Origin: Candidatus Nanopelagicales bacterium
GTDB lineage: Bacteria; Actinomycetota; Actinomycetes; S36-B12; CAIYMF01
NCBI GenBank assembly: GCA_017848795.1
Contig: JAFIHG010000019.1
Coordinates: forward strand, 34,302-98,301
Direction of reading: 5' to 3'
Length of the DNA stretch: 64,000 nucleotides
Positions 1-8,254 of this stretch are shown here, one piece after another. The notes under the pieces are model-generated. The model searched no databases and was not told where the DNA came from. It saw nothing but the letters and a program-made list of their open reading frames with translations. Each line of letters begins with the position of its first letter. Position 1 is the stretch's first letter. Position numbers and translations under genes: made by a program.

Positions 1-120
1 AACGCCCTGCCCGAGGTCGACCTGCGCTCAGGAGCAGGCCAGGATCTGCCGACGTATGCCCCGGGTGCCGGCAGTTGCCGCGTCCCACGGACCGACGATC
101 GATCTCCAGGAGCTGAGCCC

Positions 121-1959
121 GTGAGTCTGCCGCCGAGCCGCCTGCCCGCCGCTGCGAACGCGAAGGAGACCGGGCGATCCGGGCGACAGGACGGGCCGCG
201 GCGCCGGCGGCTGCGGGCCGCGGTGGCGCTGCTGCCGGTGGCCGCGCTGGGGTTCTCGCTGCTGCCCGCCGCGCCGGCGGTGGCCAAGAAGAAGACCGAG
301 ACCCGCCCGATCGTGTCGGGCTGGCTGCCGTACTGGACCACCCAGCGCTCGATCGCCTCCCTGGAGGCGAACAAGGACCTGCTCACCGAGGTGTCACCGT
401 TCTGGTACACGGTGAAGGGCACGCGGACCGAGCCGGTGATCGGCACGCAGGTCACCCTGGCGGGCAAGCTGGCCGTCAAGAACGCCGCTGCGGGCGCCAA
501 GGTGGACCTGTGGCCCTCGTTCACCGACAGCACCCCCGCGCGCACGCTGGCCGCGGTGATGGCCAAGAAGAAGACCCGCAAGGCGCTCGTCGCCAAGATG
601 GTGGACCTCGCGGTACGCGAGGGGTACGCGGGGCTCGATCTCGACTTCGAGAAGTTCGCCTTCAGCGACGGCTCCTCGACCTGGGCGACCACGCGGCCGG
701 CGTGGGTGAAGTTCGTCAAGCGGCTCGGCAACAAGCTGCACGAGCAGGGCAAGAAACTCGCCGCCACCACCCCGCCGCTGTGCAGCATGAGCGGCGTGTG
801 CGGCGGCCGTAACGGGTACTGGGTCTACGACTGGTCGGGCATCGCGCCGTACATCGACCGGCTGCGGATCATGGCGTACGACTACTCGTTCTCGGCGCCC
901 GGCCCCATCGGGCCCTACCCGTGGGCGGAGGCGATCGTCAAGGGCGCCATCGAGGTGTTCGGCGTCCCGCCGCAGAAGGTGCAGATCGGGGTCCCGACCT
1001 ACGGGCGGGAGTGGGTACGGCGCAACCCGAACGGCTCCTACATGGTGACCGGCACCTGCCCGGCGAGCCGGCCGTCGGACTACCTGGCCCGCCGCACCTT
1101 CGACTCGTACTCGGTGCCGAGCCTGCTGCGCAGCCGGGGCAATCCCGAGGTGAAGTGGAACGACACCTACAAGGAGAGCTACTACCGCACCAAGGTGACG
1201 TACACGAACGGCAAGAAGAAGACCTGCACGGTCCACCGCGAGGGCTGGTTCGGCGACGCCCGGGCGGTCGCCGCGCGGGCCGAGCTGGTCGGCAAGTACG
1301 GCATCGCCGGCATCGCGGCCTGGACGATCGGTGGTGAGGACCCGGGTCAGTGGGCCGCGCTGCGCAACGTCGTGAAGGGTAACCGGCTCCCGGCGACCAA
1401 GGTCGACGTGACCGCTCCGGACGTGGTGCGCTACGGCCGCGACGCGCAGGTGCGCGCGGCGGTCACCGCGCAGGGCACCCCGGTCGCCGAGGTGAACGCG
1501 AAGCTGCAGTGGCGTGCGGCCGGAAGCGCGAGCTGGCAGGACGTCGAGATCGCCACCACCGATGCTGCCGGCGTCGTGGCGTGGACCCGGCCGATCACCG
1601 CGTCCGGCACCTTCCGCGTCATGGTCGACGGCACCGGCGAGCGGGCCGACGGCTCCGGTACGGCCGACACCGCGGTGCGCCCGATCCTGACGCCCAAGGG
1701 GGACGCGCTGACCGTCGCGCGCGGCGGCAAGGCCAAGCTGCGGGCCCGCCTCGTACCCAAGACCCGTCCGCAGGTCGTGGTGCAGCGCCAGACCGGCGCG
1801 CGGTGGGTCAAGGTCGCCGCAGCGAAGTACGGCAAGGCCGGCAACCCGCGCCTGGGCGTACGGGTGACGGCGGCCAAGACGGTGTTCCGGTTCAAGGCCA
1901 AGCCGTCCGCGACCTCGGGCAAGGCGCTCAGCGCGCCGATCACCGTCCGCACCCGCTGA
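121..1959 (+). CDS. Secreted glycoside hydrolase family 18 (chitinase/YaaH-like) protein
   Basis: The 612-residue product starts with a basic stretch and a hydrophobic signal segment (about residues 30-55, ending APAVA), so export is expected. The GH18 barrel spans roughly 60-420. The catalytic motif DxDxE is seen as GLDLDFEKF, residues 171-179, with E177 as the likely proton donor, followed by MAYDYS, the usual substrate-side motif. The C-terminal part (about 430-612) looks like two Ig-like or surface-binding beta domains rich in Lys and Arg. The GTG start has AGGAG eight bases upstream. Substrate is not decided by sequence; chitin-like or peptidoglycan-like glycans are possible. The upstream 120 bases are also open in this frame but the ribosome site favours this start. 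Confidence 0.85.
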   Translation: MSLPPSRLPAAANAKETGRSGRQDGPRRRRLRAAVALLPVAALGFSLLPAAPAVAKKKTETRPIVSGWLPYWTTQRSIASLEANKDLLTEVSPFWYTVKGTRTEPVIGTQVTLAGKLAVKNAAAGAKVDLWPSFTDSTPARTLAAVMAKKKTRKALVAKMVDLAVREGYAGLDLDFEKFAFSDGSSTWATTRPAWVKFVKRLGNKLHEQGKKLAATTPPLCSMSGVCGGRNGYWVYDWSGIAPYIDRLRIMAYDYSFSAPGPIGPYPWAEAIVKGAIEVFGVPPQKVQIGVPTYGREWVRRNPNGSYMVTGTCPASRPSDYLARRTFDSYSVPSLLRSRGNPEVKWNDTYKESYYRTKVTYTNGKKKTCTVHREGWFGDARAVAARAELVGKYGIAGIAAWTIGGEDPGQWAALRNVVKGNRLPATKVDVTAPDVVRYGRDAQVRAAVTAQGTPVAEVNAKLQWRAAGSASWQDVEIATTDAAGVVAWTRPITASGTFRVMVDGTGERADGSGTADTAVRPILTPKGDALTVARGGKAKLRARLVPKTRPQVVVQRQTGARWVKVAAAKYGKAGNPRLGVRVTAAKTVFRFKAKPSATSGKALSAPITVRTR

Positions 1960-1980
1960 CAGTGACGTCGGACCGTGGGG

Positions 1981-3726
1981 TCAGGTGAGGCAGGCGGCCG
2001 GCAGGTCGAACCAGCGCAGCGCCTCGAAGTCCGCGCTGACCGGGTCGCTCGGATCCAGGTCGCTGGGCTCGGGCAGGCCGGCGAACAGCTCGCGGGCCGC
2101 CTGCAGGTAACCGGCGAGCGCCGACTCCGGAGCGGTGTCACGGGTCCGCGGGTAACGGAGCTCGCCGTCGGCGTCGTACGAGAGCTGTGCCAGCCGCAGT
2201 GGCGGCTCGACCGGCCCCGCCCGGTGGTGCCACAGGCCGGTCGCGGGGTCGAAGCGGTACTGCGGGGCGAGCTTGACGCCGTGGTCAGCGACCATCGCGA
2301 CCGCGCGTACGACGTAGTCGAAGACCGTCTCGCTGATGAAGTAGTTGAAGTTCACCCGCACCCAGCCGGGCTTGATCCCCTCGCAGCCGCCGGCGATCTC
2401 CCGCTCGAACTCGTGCGAGCGGTCCAGGTCGATGCCGAGCAGCCGGTGGCCGTACGGCCCGGCGCACGAGCAGCCGCCGCGGCTCTGGATGCCGAACAGG
2501 TCGTTGAGGATCGAGACCACCAGGTTGTGGTGCAGGTAGCGCCCGTTCGGGCGGCGCACGACGAACGAGACGATCGAGAGCCGCTCGGCGTCCGGGTTGC
2601 CGAGCACCTCGATCGCCGGGTGCTCGTGCCAGGCCGCCACCGCCCGGCGCAGGAAGTCGGCCTCGTGCGCGCGGATCGTCTCGACGCCGACCGCGTCCTT
2701 GAGCGCGAACACCAGCCCGGCGCGGATCGACTCCACGATCGCCGGCGTCCCGCCTTCCTCGCGGTGCGCCGGGTCGGCGAGGTAGACGTGGTCCTCGGGG
2801 TTCACGTACGCAACGGTGCCCCCGCCCACCACGTCGGGGACGGTGTTGGTCAGCAGCCGGCGGCTCACCACGAGCACCCCGGGCGTGCCCGGACCGCCGA
2901 TGAACTTGTGCGGCGAGAGGAAGATCGCGTCCTTGCGCGCGGCCGGGTCGCCGTCGCGCGGGTTCATCTCGACGTCGACGTACGGCGCCGCGGCCGCGAA
3001 GTCCCAGAACGCCAGCGCGCCGTGGGCGTGCAGCAGGCGGGTGATGCGATGGGTGTCGGTCACGATGCCGGTGACGTTGCTCGCCGCGCTGAACGAGCCG
3101 ATCCGCAGCGGCCGGTGGGCGTACCGCTCCAGCTCCGCGGCGAGCTGCTCGACGTCGACGTGGCCGTCGGAGTCCTCGTGGATCGTCACGACGTCCGCGA
3201 TCGACTCCCGCCAGGGCAGCTCGTTGCTGTGATGCTCGTACGGGCCGATGAACACCACCGGGCGTTCGTCGGCGGGGATCCGCGCCGACAGGTCGTACCG
3301 TCGGTCGAGGTCGGCGGGCAGCCGGATCCCCAGGATTCCCACCAGTTTGTCGATGGCCCCGGTGGAGCCGCTGCCGCAGAAGATCACGACCGTGTCGTCG
3401 TCGCCGTTCACCGAGCGGTGGATCTGCGCGCGGGCGTCCTCGCGCAGCCGGGTGGTCTGCAGGCCGGTGCCGCTGCTCTCGGTGTGGGTGTTGGCGTACC
3501 GCGGCAGCACCTCCGCGCGGATGAAGTCCTCGAGGAAGGCGAGCGCCCGGCCGCTCGCGGTGTAGTCGGCGTACGTGACGCGCCGCGGCCCGTACGGCCC
3601 GTGCATCAGCTGGTCGTCGCCGATCACGGCCTCGCGGATGCGGCGCAGCAGCGGCGGGTCGGGCAGCGCCGGGTCGCGTGGCGGAACGGCCGCCTCAGCG
3701 GCGGCTGCCGAGGTCGCACTCGTCAT
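1981..3726 (-). CDS. Class V aminotransferase (cysteine desulfurase-like fold)
   Basis: A 581-residue PLP enzyme of aminotransferase class V. It shows an early YADYTASGR segment, the substrate and phosphate region FCGSGSTGAIDK, and the PLP-lysine motif SPHKFIGGPGTPG near residue 275. Near residue 425 there is a GCSCAGPYG segment resembling the mobile cysteine loop of cysteine desulfurases, so sulfur chemistry is possible. It is longer than SufS or IscS (about 400 residues) and no Fe-S assembly genes lie beside it, so the substrate remains open. It is convergent with the GH18 gene and on the same strand as pncB. Confidence 0.8.
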   Translation of the reverse strand: MTSATSAAAAEAAVPPRDPALPDPPLLRRIREAVIGDDQLMHGPYGPRRVTYADYTASGRALAFLEDFIRAEVLPRYANTHTESSGTGLQTTRLREDARAQIHRSVNGDDDTVVIFCGSGSTGAIDKLVGILGIRLPADLDRRYDLSARIPADERPVVFIGPYEHHSNELPWRESIADVVTIHEDSDGHVDVEQLAAELERYAHRPLRIGSFSAASNVTGIVTDTHRITRLLHAHGALAFWDFAAAAPYVDVEMNPRDGDPAARKDAIFLSPHKFIGGPGTPGVLVVSRRLLTNTVPDVVGGGTVAYVNPEDHVYLADPAHREEGGTPAIVESIRAGLVFALKDAVGVETIRAHEADFLRRAVAAWHEHPAIEVLGNPDAERLSIVSFVVRRPNGRYLHHNLVVSILNDLFGIQSRGGCSCAGPYGHRLLGIDLDRSHEFEREIAGGCEGIKPGWVRVNFNYFISETVFDYVVRAVAMVADHGVKLAPQYRFDPATGLWHHRAGPVEPPLRLAQLSYDADGELRYPRTRDTAPESALAGYLQAARELFAGLPEPSDLDPSDPVSADFEALRWFDLPAACLT

Positions 3727-3795
3727 ACGGCGAGCCTAATCCGGCGCACGTCGGCCACCGGCCCGCTCGCCGGGGCCGTCACTCCAGCAGGGCCG

Positions 3796-5136
3796 TCACG
3801 GCAGCAGGCGCGTCGGCAGCACCGGGGGCCCGGCGGAGAGGTCACGAGCGGCGGCCGGCAGCTCGGCCAGCGCCTGCTGGTGGTGGACGCGCGCGGCGGC
3901 GAGGCCGAGGACACCCGCGGTCGGCGGGTCGGCTTCGACGGCGACGCCTGCGCGTACGAGCGGGCGCAGCAGCCGGCGGGTGCCGGGCGGGGCCGCGCAC
4001 GCGTCGCGCGCGAGGTCCGGTGGCAGCGTCTGCAGCAGCTCGGCCGTGGCCACGCCGTCCGAGAGCTCGCGGTAGCCCGCAGCGCGACCGCCGTGGCCGG
4101 CCTTGCCCACGCTGCGCTTGGCGACCGGCAGCAGCGGACCGCCGGGCTGCACCTGGCGCGCCACGAGCTTGTAGACCAGCCCGGCCGTCGGCGCGCCGGA
4201 CCCGGTGACCAGTGAGGTGCCGACGCCGTACACGTCGACCGGGACGTCCGCCAGCGCGGCGATCGAGTACTCGTCCAGGTCCCCGCTGACGACGATCCGG
4301 GTGCCCGGCGCGCCCAGCGAGTCGAGCAACGCACGTACCCGGCGCGCCTCGTCGGGCAGGTGCCCGGAGTCGATGCGCACCGCGCCGAGCCGCCCGCCGG
4401 AGAGCTCGACCCCGAGCCGTACCGCCGCGTCGACGTCGTACGTGTCGACGAGCAGCGTGGTGCCCTCGCCGAGCGCGGCGAGCTGACCGGCGAACGCCGC
4501 GCGCTCGTCGTCGTGCAACAGCGTGTAGGCGTGCGCGCTGGTGCCGCTGCTTGGGACGGCGTACTGCCGGGCGGCCTGCAGGTTGGAGGTCGCGTCGAAG
4601 CCCACGAGGTACGCGGCGCGCGCCGCGGCGACGGCGGCCTGCTCGTGGGTACGGCGCGAGCCCATCTCCAGCAGCGGGCGCCCGCCAGCCGCTGTTACCA
4701 TCCGCGACGCGGCCGCGGCGATCGCGCAGTCGTGGTTGAGCACCGAGAGCGCGAGCGTCTCCAGCAGCACGCAGTCGGCGAAGCTGCCCTCGACGGCGAG
4801 GATCGGGGAGCCGGGGAAGAACGCTTCGCCCTCCGGATAGCCCCAGACGTCGCCGCCGAAGCGCCACCCGGCGAGGTGCTCGCAGGTGCGCGTATCGACG
4901 ACGCGACCGCGTTCGAGGGCCGCGATCTCCTCGGGCCCGAACCGGAACCGGGCGAGGTGCTCGAGCAGCCGGCCGGTGCCGGCGACGACGCCGTACCGCC
5001 GCCCGGCAGGCAGCCCGCGGGCGAAGACCTCGAAGGCGCAGCGCCGGTGCGCGGTCCCGTCCGCGAGCGCGGCGGCGAGCATCGTGAGCTCGTAGTGGTC
5101 GGTGAGCAGGGCACTCGACGGCGGGGTGGTGCTCAC
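3796..5136 (-). CDS. pncB: Nicotinate phosphoribosyltransferase
   Basis: Catalyses nicotinate + PRPP to nicotinate mononucleotide, the entry step of the NAD salvage (Preiss-Handler) pathway. The 446-residue length fits the family. Recognisable parts are the N-terminal [11 protein letters not shown], the VGFDATSNL region, the VRIDSGHL segment and the VSGDLDEY phosphate-binding region. The GTG start at 5136 is chosen because the protein then begins a few residues before LLTDHYEL, as in relatives; a longer frame would run into divergent clpS. In mycobacteria pncB1 likewise sits head-to-head with clpS, supporting both calls. Confidence 0.93.
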   Translation of the reverse strand: MSTTPPSSALLTDHYELTMLAAALADGTAHRRCAFEVFARGLPAGRRYGVVAGTGRLLEHLARFRFGPEEIAALERGRVVDTRTCEHLAGWRFGGDVWGYPEGEAFFPGSPILAVEGSFADCVLLETLALSVLNHDCAIAAAASRMVTAAGGRPLLEMGSRRTHEQAAVAAARAAYLVGFDATSNLQAARQYAVPSSGTSAHAYTLLHDDERAAFAGQLAALGEGTTLLVDTYDVDAAVRLGVELSGGRLGAVRIDSGHLPDEARRVRALLDSLGAPGTRIVVSGDLDEYSIAALADVPVDVYGVGTSLVTGSGAPTAGLVYKLVARQVQPGGPLLPVAKRSVGKAGHGGRAAGYRELSDGVATAELLQTLPPDLARDACAAPPGTRRLLRPLVRAGVAVEADPPTAGVLGLAAARVHHQQALAELPAAARDLSAGPPVLPTRLLP

Positions 5137-5191
5137 GCACCGCACCTTACGGACCCCCCGCACTGTCACCGGCGCGTGCCACGATGGACCG

Positions 5192-5482
5192 GTGAGCATC
5201 GCCCCCGTGGAGGCCGAGCGGCCGGCGTCCGGCGCCGACGTCGCTCCCGACCTGCCGTGGGTCACCATCGTGTGGAACGACCCGGTGAACCTGATGACGT
5301 ACGTGACGTACGTGTTCACCACGTATTTCGGCTACTCGCGCGAGAAGGCCGAGGCGTTGATGCTCGACGTCCACCACAAGGGCCGGGCCGCGGTCAGCAA
5401 CGGCACCCGCGAGGAGATGGAGCGCGACGTCGCTGCCATGCACTCGTACGGGCTGTGGGCGACGATGCAGAAGGACGACTGA
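5192..5482 (+). CDS. clpS: ATP-dependent Clp protease adaptor ClpS
   Basis: ClpS binds the ClpC or ClpA N-domain and delivers N-degron substrates. The 96-residue product has the hallmark WNDPVNLM near residue 28, the Y-V-F-T-T-Y-F-G helix, the H-H-KGRA segment and a final Y-G-L-W-A-T region, all typical. The GTG start at 5192 leaves a short disordered N-terminus normal for the family. It is divergent from pncB with only about 55 bases between starts, so the two promoters must overlap. The DUF2017 gene follows after one base. Confidence 0.95.
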   Translation: MSIAPVEAERPASGADVAPDLPWVTIVWNDPVNLMTYVTYVFTTYFGYSREKAEALMLDVHHKGRAAVSNGTREEMERDVAAMHSYGLWATMQKDD

Positions 5483-5483
5483 C

Positions 5484-6128
5484 GTGGGACTGCTCGGCTT
5501 CCGGCGTACCCGCGCGGGCCGGATCGTCGCCCGGCTGCAGGAGCGGGAGCGCACCGCGTTGCGGGGACTGCTGAACGACCTGATCGAGCTGGTGGCCCCG
5601 CCCGACGGCGAGGCGGACGCCGACCCGCTCGCCCGGCTGGTGGGCATCGACCCGCACGCCCGTACGCCCGACGACCCGGCACTCGCCCGCCTGCTCCCGG
5701 ACGGATACGGCGAGGAGGAGCCGGAGGCCGCCGCCGATTTCCGGCGCTTCACCGAGCGCGCGCTCCGCGAGGGCAAGGTCGCGGGCGCCCGCACCGTCCT
5801 CGAGTCGCTGGAGCGTTCGGGGGCGAAGGTCGTGCTCTCGGCGGGCGAGGCGCAGGCCTGGCTGGGCACGCTCAACGACCTGCGGCTCACGCTTGGAATC
5901 CGGCTGGAGGTCGACGAGGACCCGCACGTGATGGACGAGCGGATCTCCTTGCTCGGGCGGCTCGTCGTGGACTGGGACCCCGCCGCGACCGACTCCGACG
6001 AGGCGGCGCAACGGGCCCGTGCGGCGATGGAGACGCTCGCGGCGTACCAGCTCTACGACTGGCTCACCTTCCTGCAGGGCACCCTCATCGAGGCCATCAC
6101 CGGGACTGCCGACCCCACCGAGGACTGA
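5484..6128 (+). CDS. DUF2017 family protein
   Basis: A 214-residue soluble protein starting at a GTG one base after the clpS stop, so the two are almost certainly co-translated. The sequence is acidic and helical and includes the family-typical N-terminal segment with ERTALRGLLNDLIELV and a C-terminal DWLTFLQGTLIEAI. DUF2017 follows clpS throughout actinobacteria (Rv1332 position), but its role is unknown; a part in Clp adaptor control is only suggested by position. Confidence 0.85.
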   Translation: MGLLGFRRTRAGRIVARLQERERTALRGLLNDLIELVAPPDGEADADPLARLVGIDPHARTPDDPALARLLPDGYGEEEPEAAADFRRFTERALREGKVAGARTVLESLERSGAKVVLSAGEAQAWLGTLNDLRLTLGIRLEVDEDPHVMDERISLLGRLVVDWDPAATDSDEAAQRARAAMETLAAYQLYDWLTFLQGTLIEAITGTADPTED

Positions 6129-6212
6129 CCCGCGCTCCACTTCTCGGGATCGCCGCGGGGCCCGGCGTGGTTGCATGACCCCGCGGGGTCGGAGCGGCGG
6201 AGAGGTCCGGCG

Positions 6213-7433
6213 GTGACCAGCGAGACGCGGCCGTACCCGCACCGCCGCACGGTGGGGCACGGGCTGCGCGCGTGGTACGGCCGAGGCCCGCGCCGGCACG
6301 GCGAACCGATCGCGGGCCGCACCGTCAGCTACGTCGAGCTGTTCTACGACCTGGTGTTCGTCGTGCTGGTCGGTCAGGCGGCGGGCGCGCTCGCGGCCCA
6401 GCCCGGATGGCGCGGTGCCGCCGAGTTCGCCACCGTCTTCGGCCTGGTGTGGATCGCCTGGATCAACGGCACGCTGTACCACGAGCTGCACGGCCGGGAG
6501 GACGGGCGCAGCCGCACCTACATCTTCGCCCAGATGTGCGTGCTCGCCGTTCTCGCGGTCTTCACCGGGCACGCAGGAAACGCGGACGGCCGGCAGTTCG
6601 CGCTCACCTACGCCGTGCTGCTCGTCCTGCTGTGGTGGCAGTGGTACGAGGTGCGGCGCCGCGACCACGTGCAGAACCGCAGCCTCTCGACCCCGTACTT
6701 GGCCGGGCTGCTCGTCACCATCGTCGTCATGCTCGCCACGAGCGGTTTGCCCGAAGCGCCGCGGCTCGCCGCCTGGGCGGCGGTCGTGCTCGGCTGGGTG
6801 GTGCTCGGCTCGGCCAGCGTGCTGTCGCGTGCGCCGGGGCGTTCGTACTTCCAGGCGACCGGTTCGCTGGTCGAGCGGCTCGCGCTGTTCGTGATCATCG
6901 TGCTCGGCGAGACGGTCGTCGGCGTCGTCGGCGGGGTCACCGAGACGGCCGCCGACCCGCTCACGCTGCTGACCGCAGTGCTCGGCCTCGGTGTCGGGTT
7001 CGGGCTGTGGTGGACCCTGTTCGACGTCGTGGGCGTACGCGAGCCGCGGCCCGCGCGGACCCGGCTCATGGCGTGGTTGTTCTGCCACCTGCCGCTCAGT
7101 GGCACGCTCGCCGCCGCGGGAGCGGCGATGGTCGGGCTCGTCGCCCATGCCCATGCGCCGCGTACGCCGCCGCCGGTGGCCTGGACCCTCGGTGGCGCGG
7201 TCGCGCTCGGACTGGTGCTCGTCGCCGCCCTGTCCGCGACCGTCGTACGCGACCCGGAGGAGCTGCCCAGCAGCCGGCTCGCGCTCGTCCTCGGGACCGG
7301 CGCGTGCGCCGTCCTCGCGGTCGCGGCGTTCACCCCACCGGCCTGGCTGCTCGCGCTCGTCGTGCTCGCGGTGCTGAGCGGTACCTGGCTCACGACGTTC
7401 GTGCCGCGCCCCCTCCCGCCGGACGCCGCCTGA
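6213..7433 (+). CDS. ltrA: Low temperature requirement protein A (LtrA) family membrane protein
   Basis: A 406-residue polytopic membrane protein with many hydrophobic helices. The family signature is seen at the start (VSYVELFYDLVFVV) and in LFVIIVLGETVVGV, both typical of LtrA proteins (PF06772). The GTG start at 6213 has a strong GGAGAGG eight bases upstream; an ATG further up lacks one. LtrA was named from cold-sensitive Listeria mutants; its biochemical role is not known. It separates DUF2017 from the helicase pair and is not part of the usual clpS-mec block, so it looks like an insertion into that neighbourhood. Confidence 0.85.
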   Translation: MTSETRPYPHRRTVGHGLRAWYGRGPRRHGEPIAGRTVSYVELFYDLVFVVLVGQAAGALAAQPGWRGAAEFATVFGLVWIAWINGTLYHELHGREDGRSRTYIFAQMCVLAVLAVFTGHAGNADGRQFALTYAVLLVLLWWQWYEVRRRDHVQNRSLSTPYLAGLLVTIVVMLATSGLPEAPRLAAWAAVVLGWVVLGSASVLSRAPGRSYFQATGSLVERLALFVIIVLGETVVGVVGGVTETAADPLTLLTAVLGLGVGFGLWWTLFDVVGVREPRPARTRLMAWLFCHLPLSGTLAAAGAAMVGLVAHAHAPRTPPPVAWTLGGAVALGLVLVAALSATVVRDPEELPSSRLALVLGTGACAVLAVAAFTPPAWLLALVVLAVLSGTWLTTFVPRPLPPDAA

Positions 7434-7530
7434 GCGCTCGCCGACCCGGTCGCGCGCGGCCCGCTGTGCTGCCGGAGCGGCGTCAGGGGTAGCGGGCACA
7501 GTTGGCGCGCGACGAGCGACGGGAGACTCC

Positions 7531-8197
7531 ATGGATACTCGGGCGGTGCCTTCGAGCGTCGTCCCTGCGCAGGTCGAGCAGGAGCCGAGCGCGGGGTCGG
7601 CGCCGTACGCGGAGCTGGTGCGCCACCCGGTCGTGTTCGAGCCGGGCGATCCGCCGCGCGCCGGCCGGATGCGGTTCTGGGCGCTCGACGCGGGGACGCT
7701 CCCGGACGGCGGTCGCGGCAGCGCGATCGTCGCCGTGGCGCACGGCCGCGGCGCGCGTGGCCGTCCGGCGACGACCGTCGACCTGCCGGTGGGCGCGGCC
7801 CTGCCCCACCTGGTGCGTGCGCGCCACAACCCGGCAGCGCACCCCGCGGCGCGCTTCTGGGGCGCAGCCGCCTGGACCGCCCTCACCCTGGTCGCCGGCG
7901 GCCGGCTGGCGCCGTCCGTGTCGGGCGAGGGCTACGCCGCCTGGCGGGCGGGCCCGCTCGCCCTGCGTGACCTCGACCGGTTGCGTGAGCTCGCCGCCGC
8001 CATGCCACCGCAGGCCCGGGCGTTGCCAGTGGCGGGGAGTGCGCCGCTGCTGCTCCCGGACGCCGACGTGCTGCTCCGGGCCTTCCTCGACGCGGTCGCC
8101 GACGAGCTGCCCCGCAGCGCGCGCACCGCGGACCTCGGAGCCGATGCGGGTTACCTGCAACGCGAAGCCGCGCCCGGTCACCGACCTGCGGGCGTGA
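7531..8197 (+). pseudogene. N-terminal fragment of SNF2-type helicase, out of frame with the rest
   Basis: Starting at an ATG with GGGAG upstream, this frame encodes the N-terminal region normally found in actinobacterial SNF2/HelZ-like helicases (segments around YAELVRHPVVFEPG, RFWGAAAWTAL and LRELAAAMPPQA). Around 8130-8200 similarity fades; the continuing helicase reading (SDGALQISLRLEV onward) is in the next frame, behind a TGA at 8195. The linker between the two parts also appears some 30-40 residues shorter than in relatives as I remember them. This suggests a deletion with frameshift, a sequencing error, or a split gene. The first frame stays open to 10308 but its later translation is a shadow. 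Confidence 0.6.
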
Positions 8198-8254
8198 GCA
8201 CAGGAGACGACCGCCGCCTCCGACGGCGCCCTGCAGATCTCGCTGCGGCTGGAG

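Noticed and set aside
1975..4215. A 746-residue plus-strand frame over the aminotransferase and pncB
   Set aside because: It is the complement-strand shadow of two well-supported genes; its composition is Arg/Gly/Val-rich with no motif.
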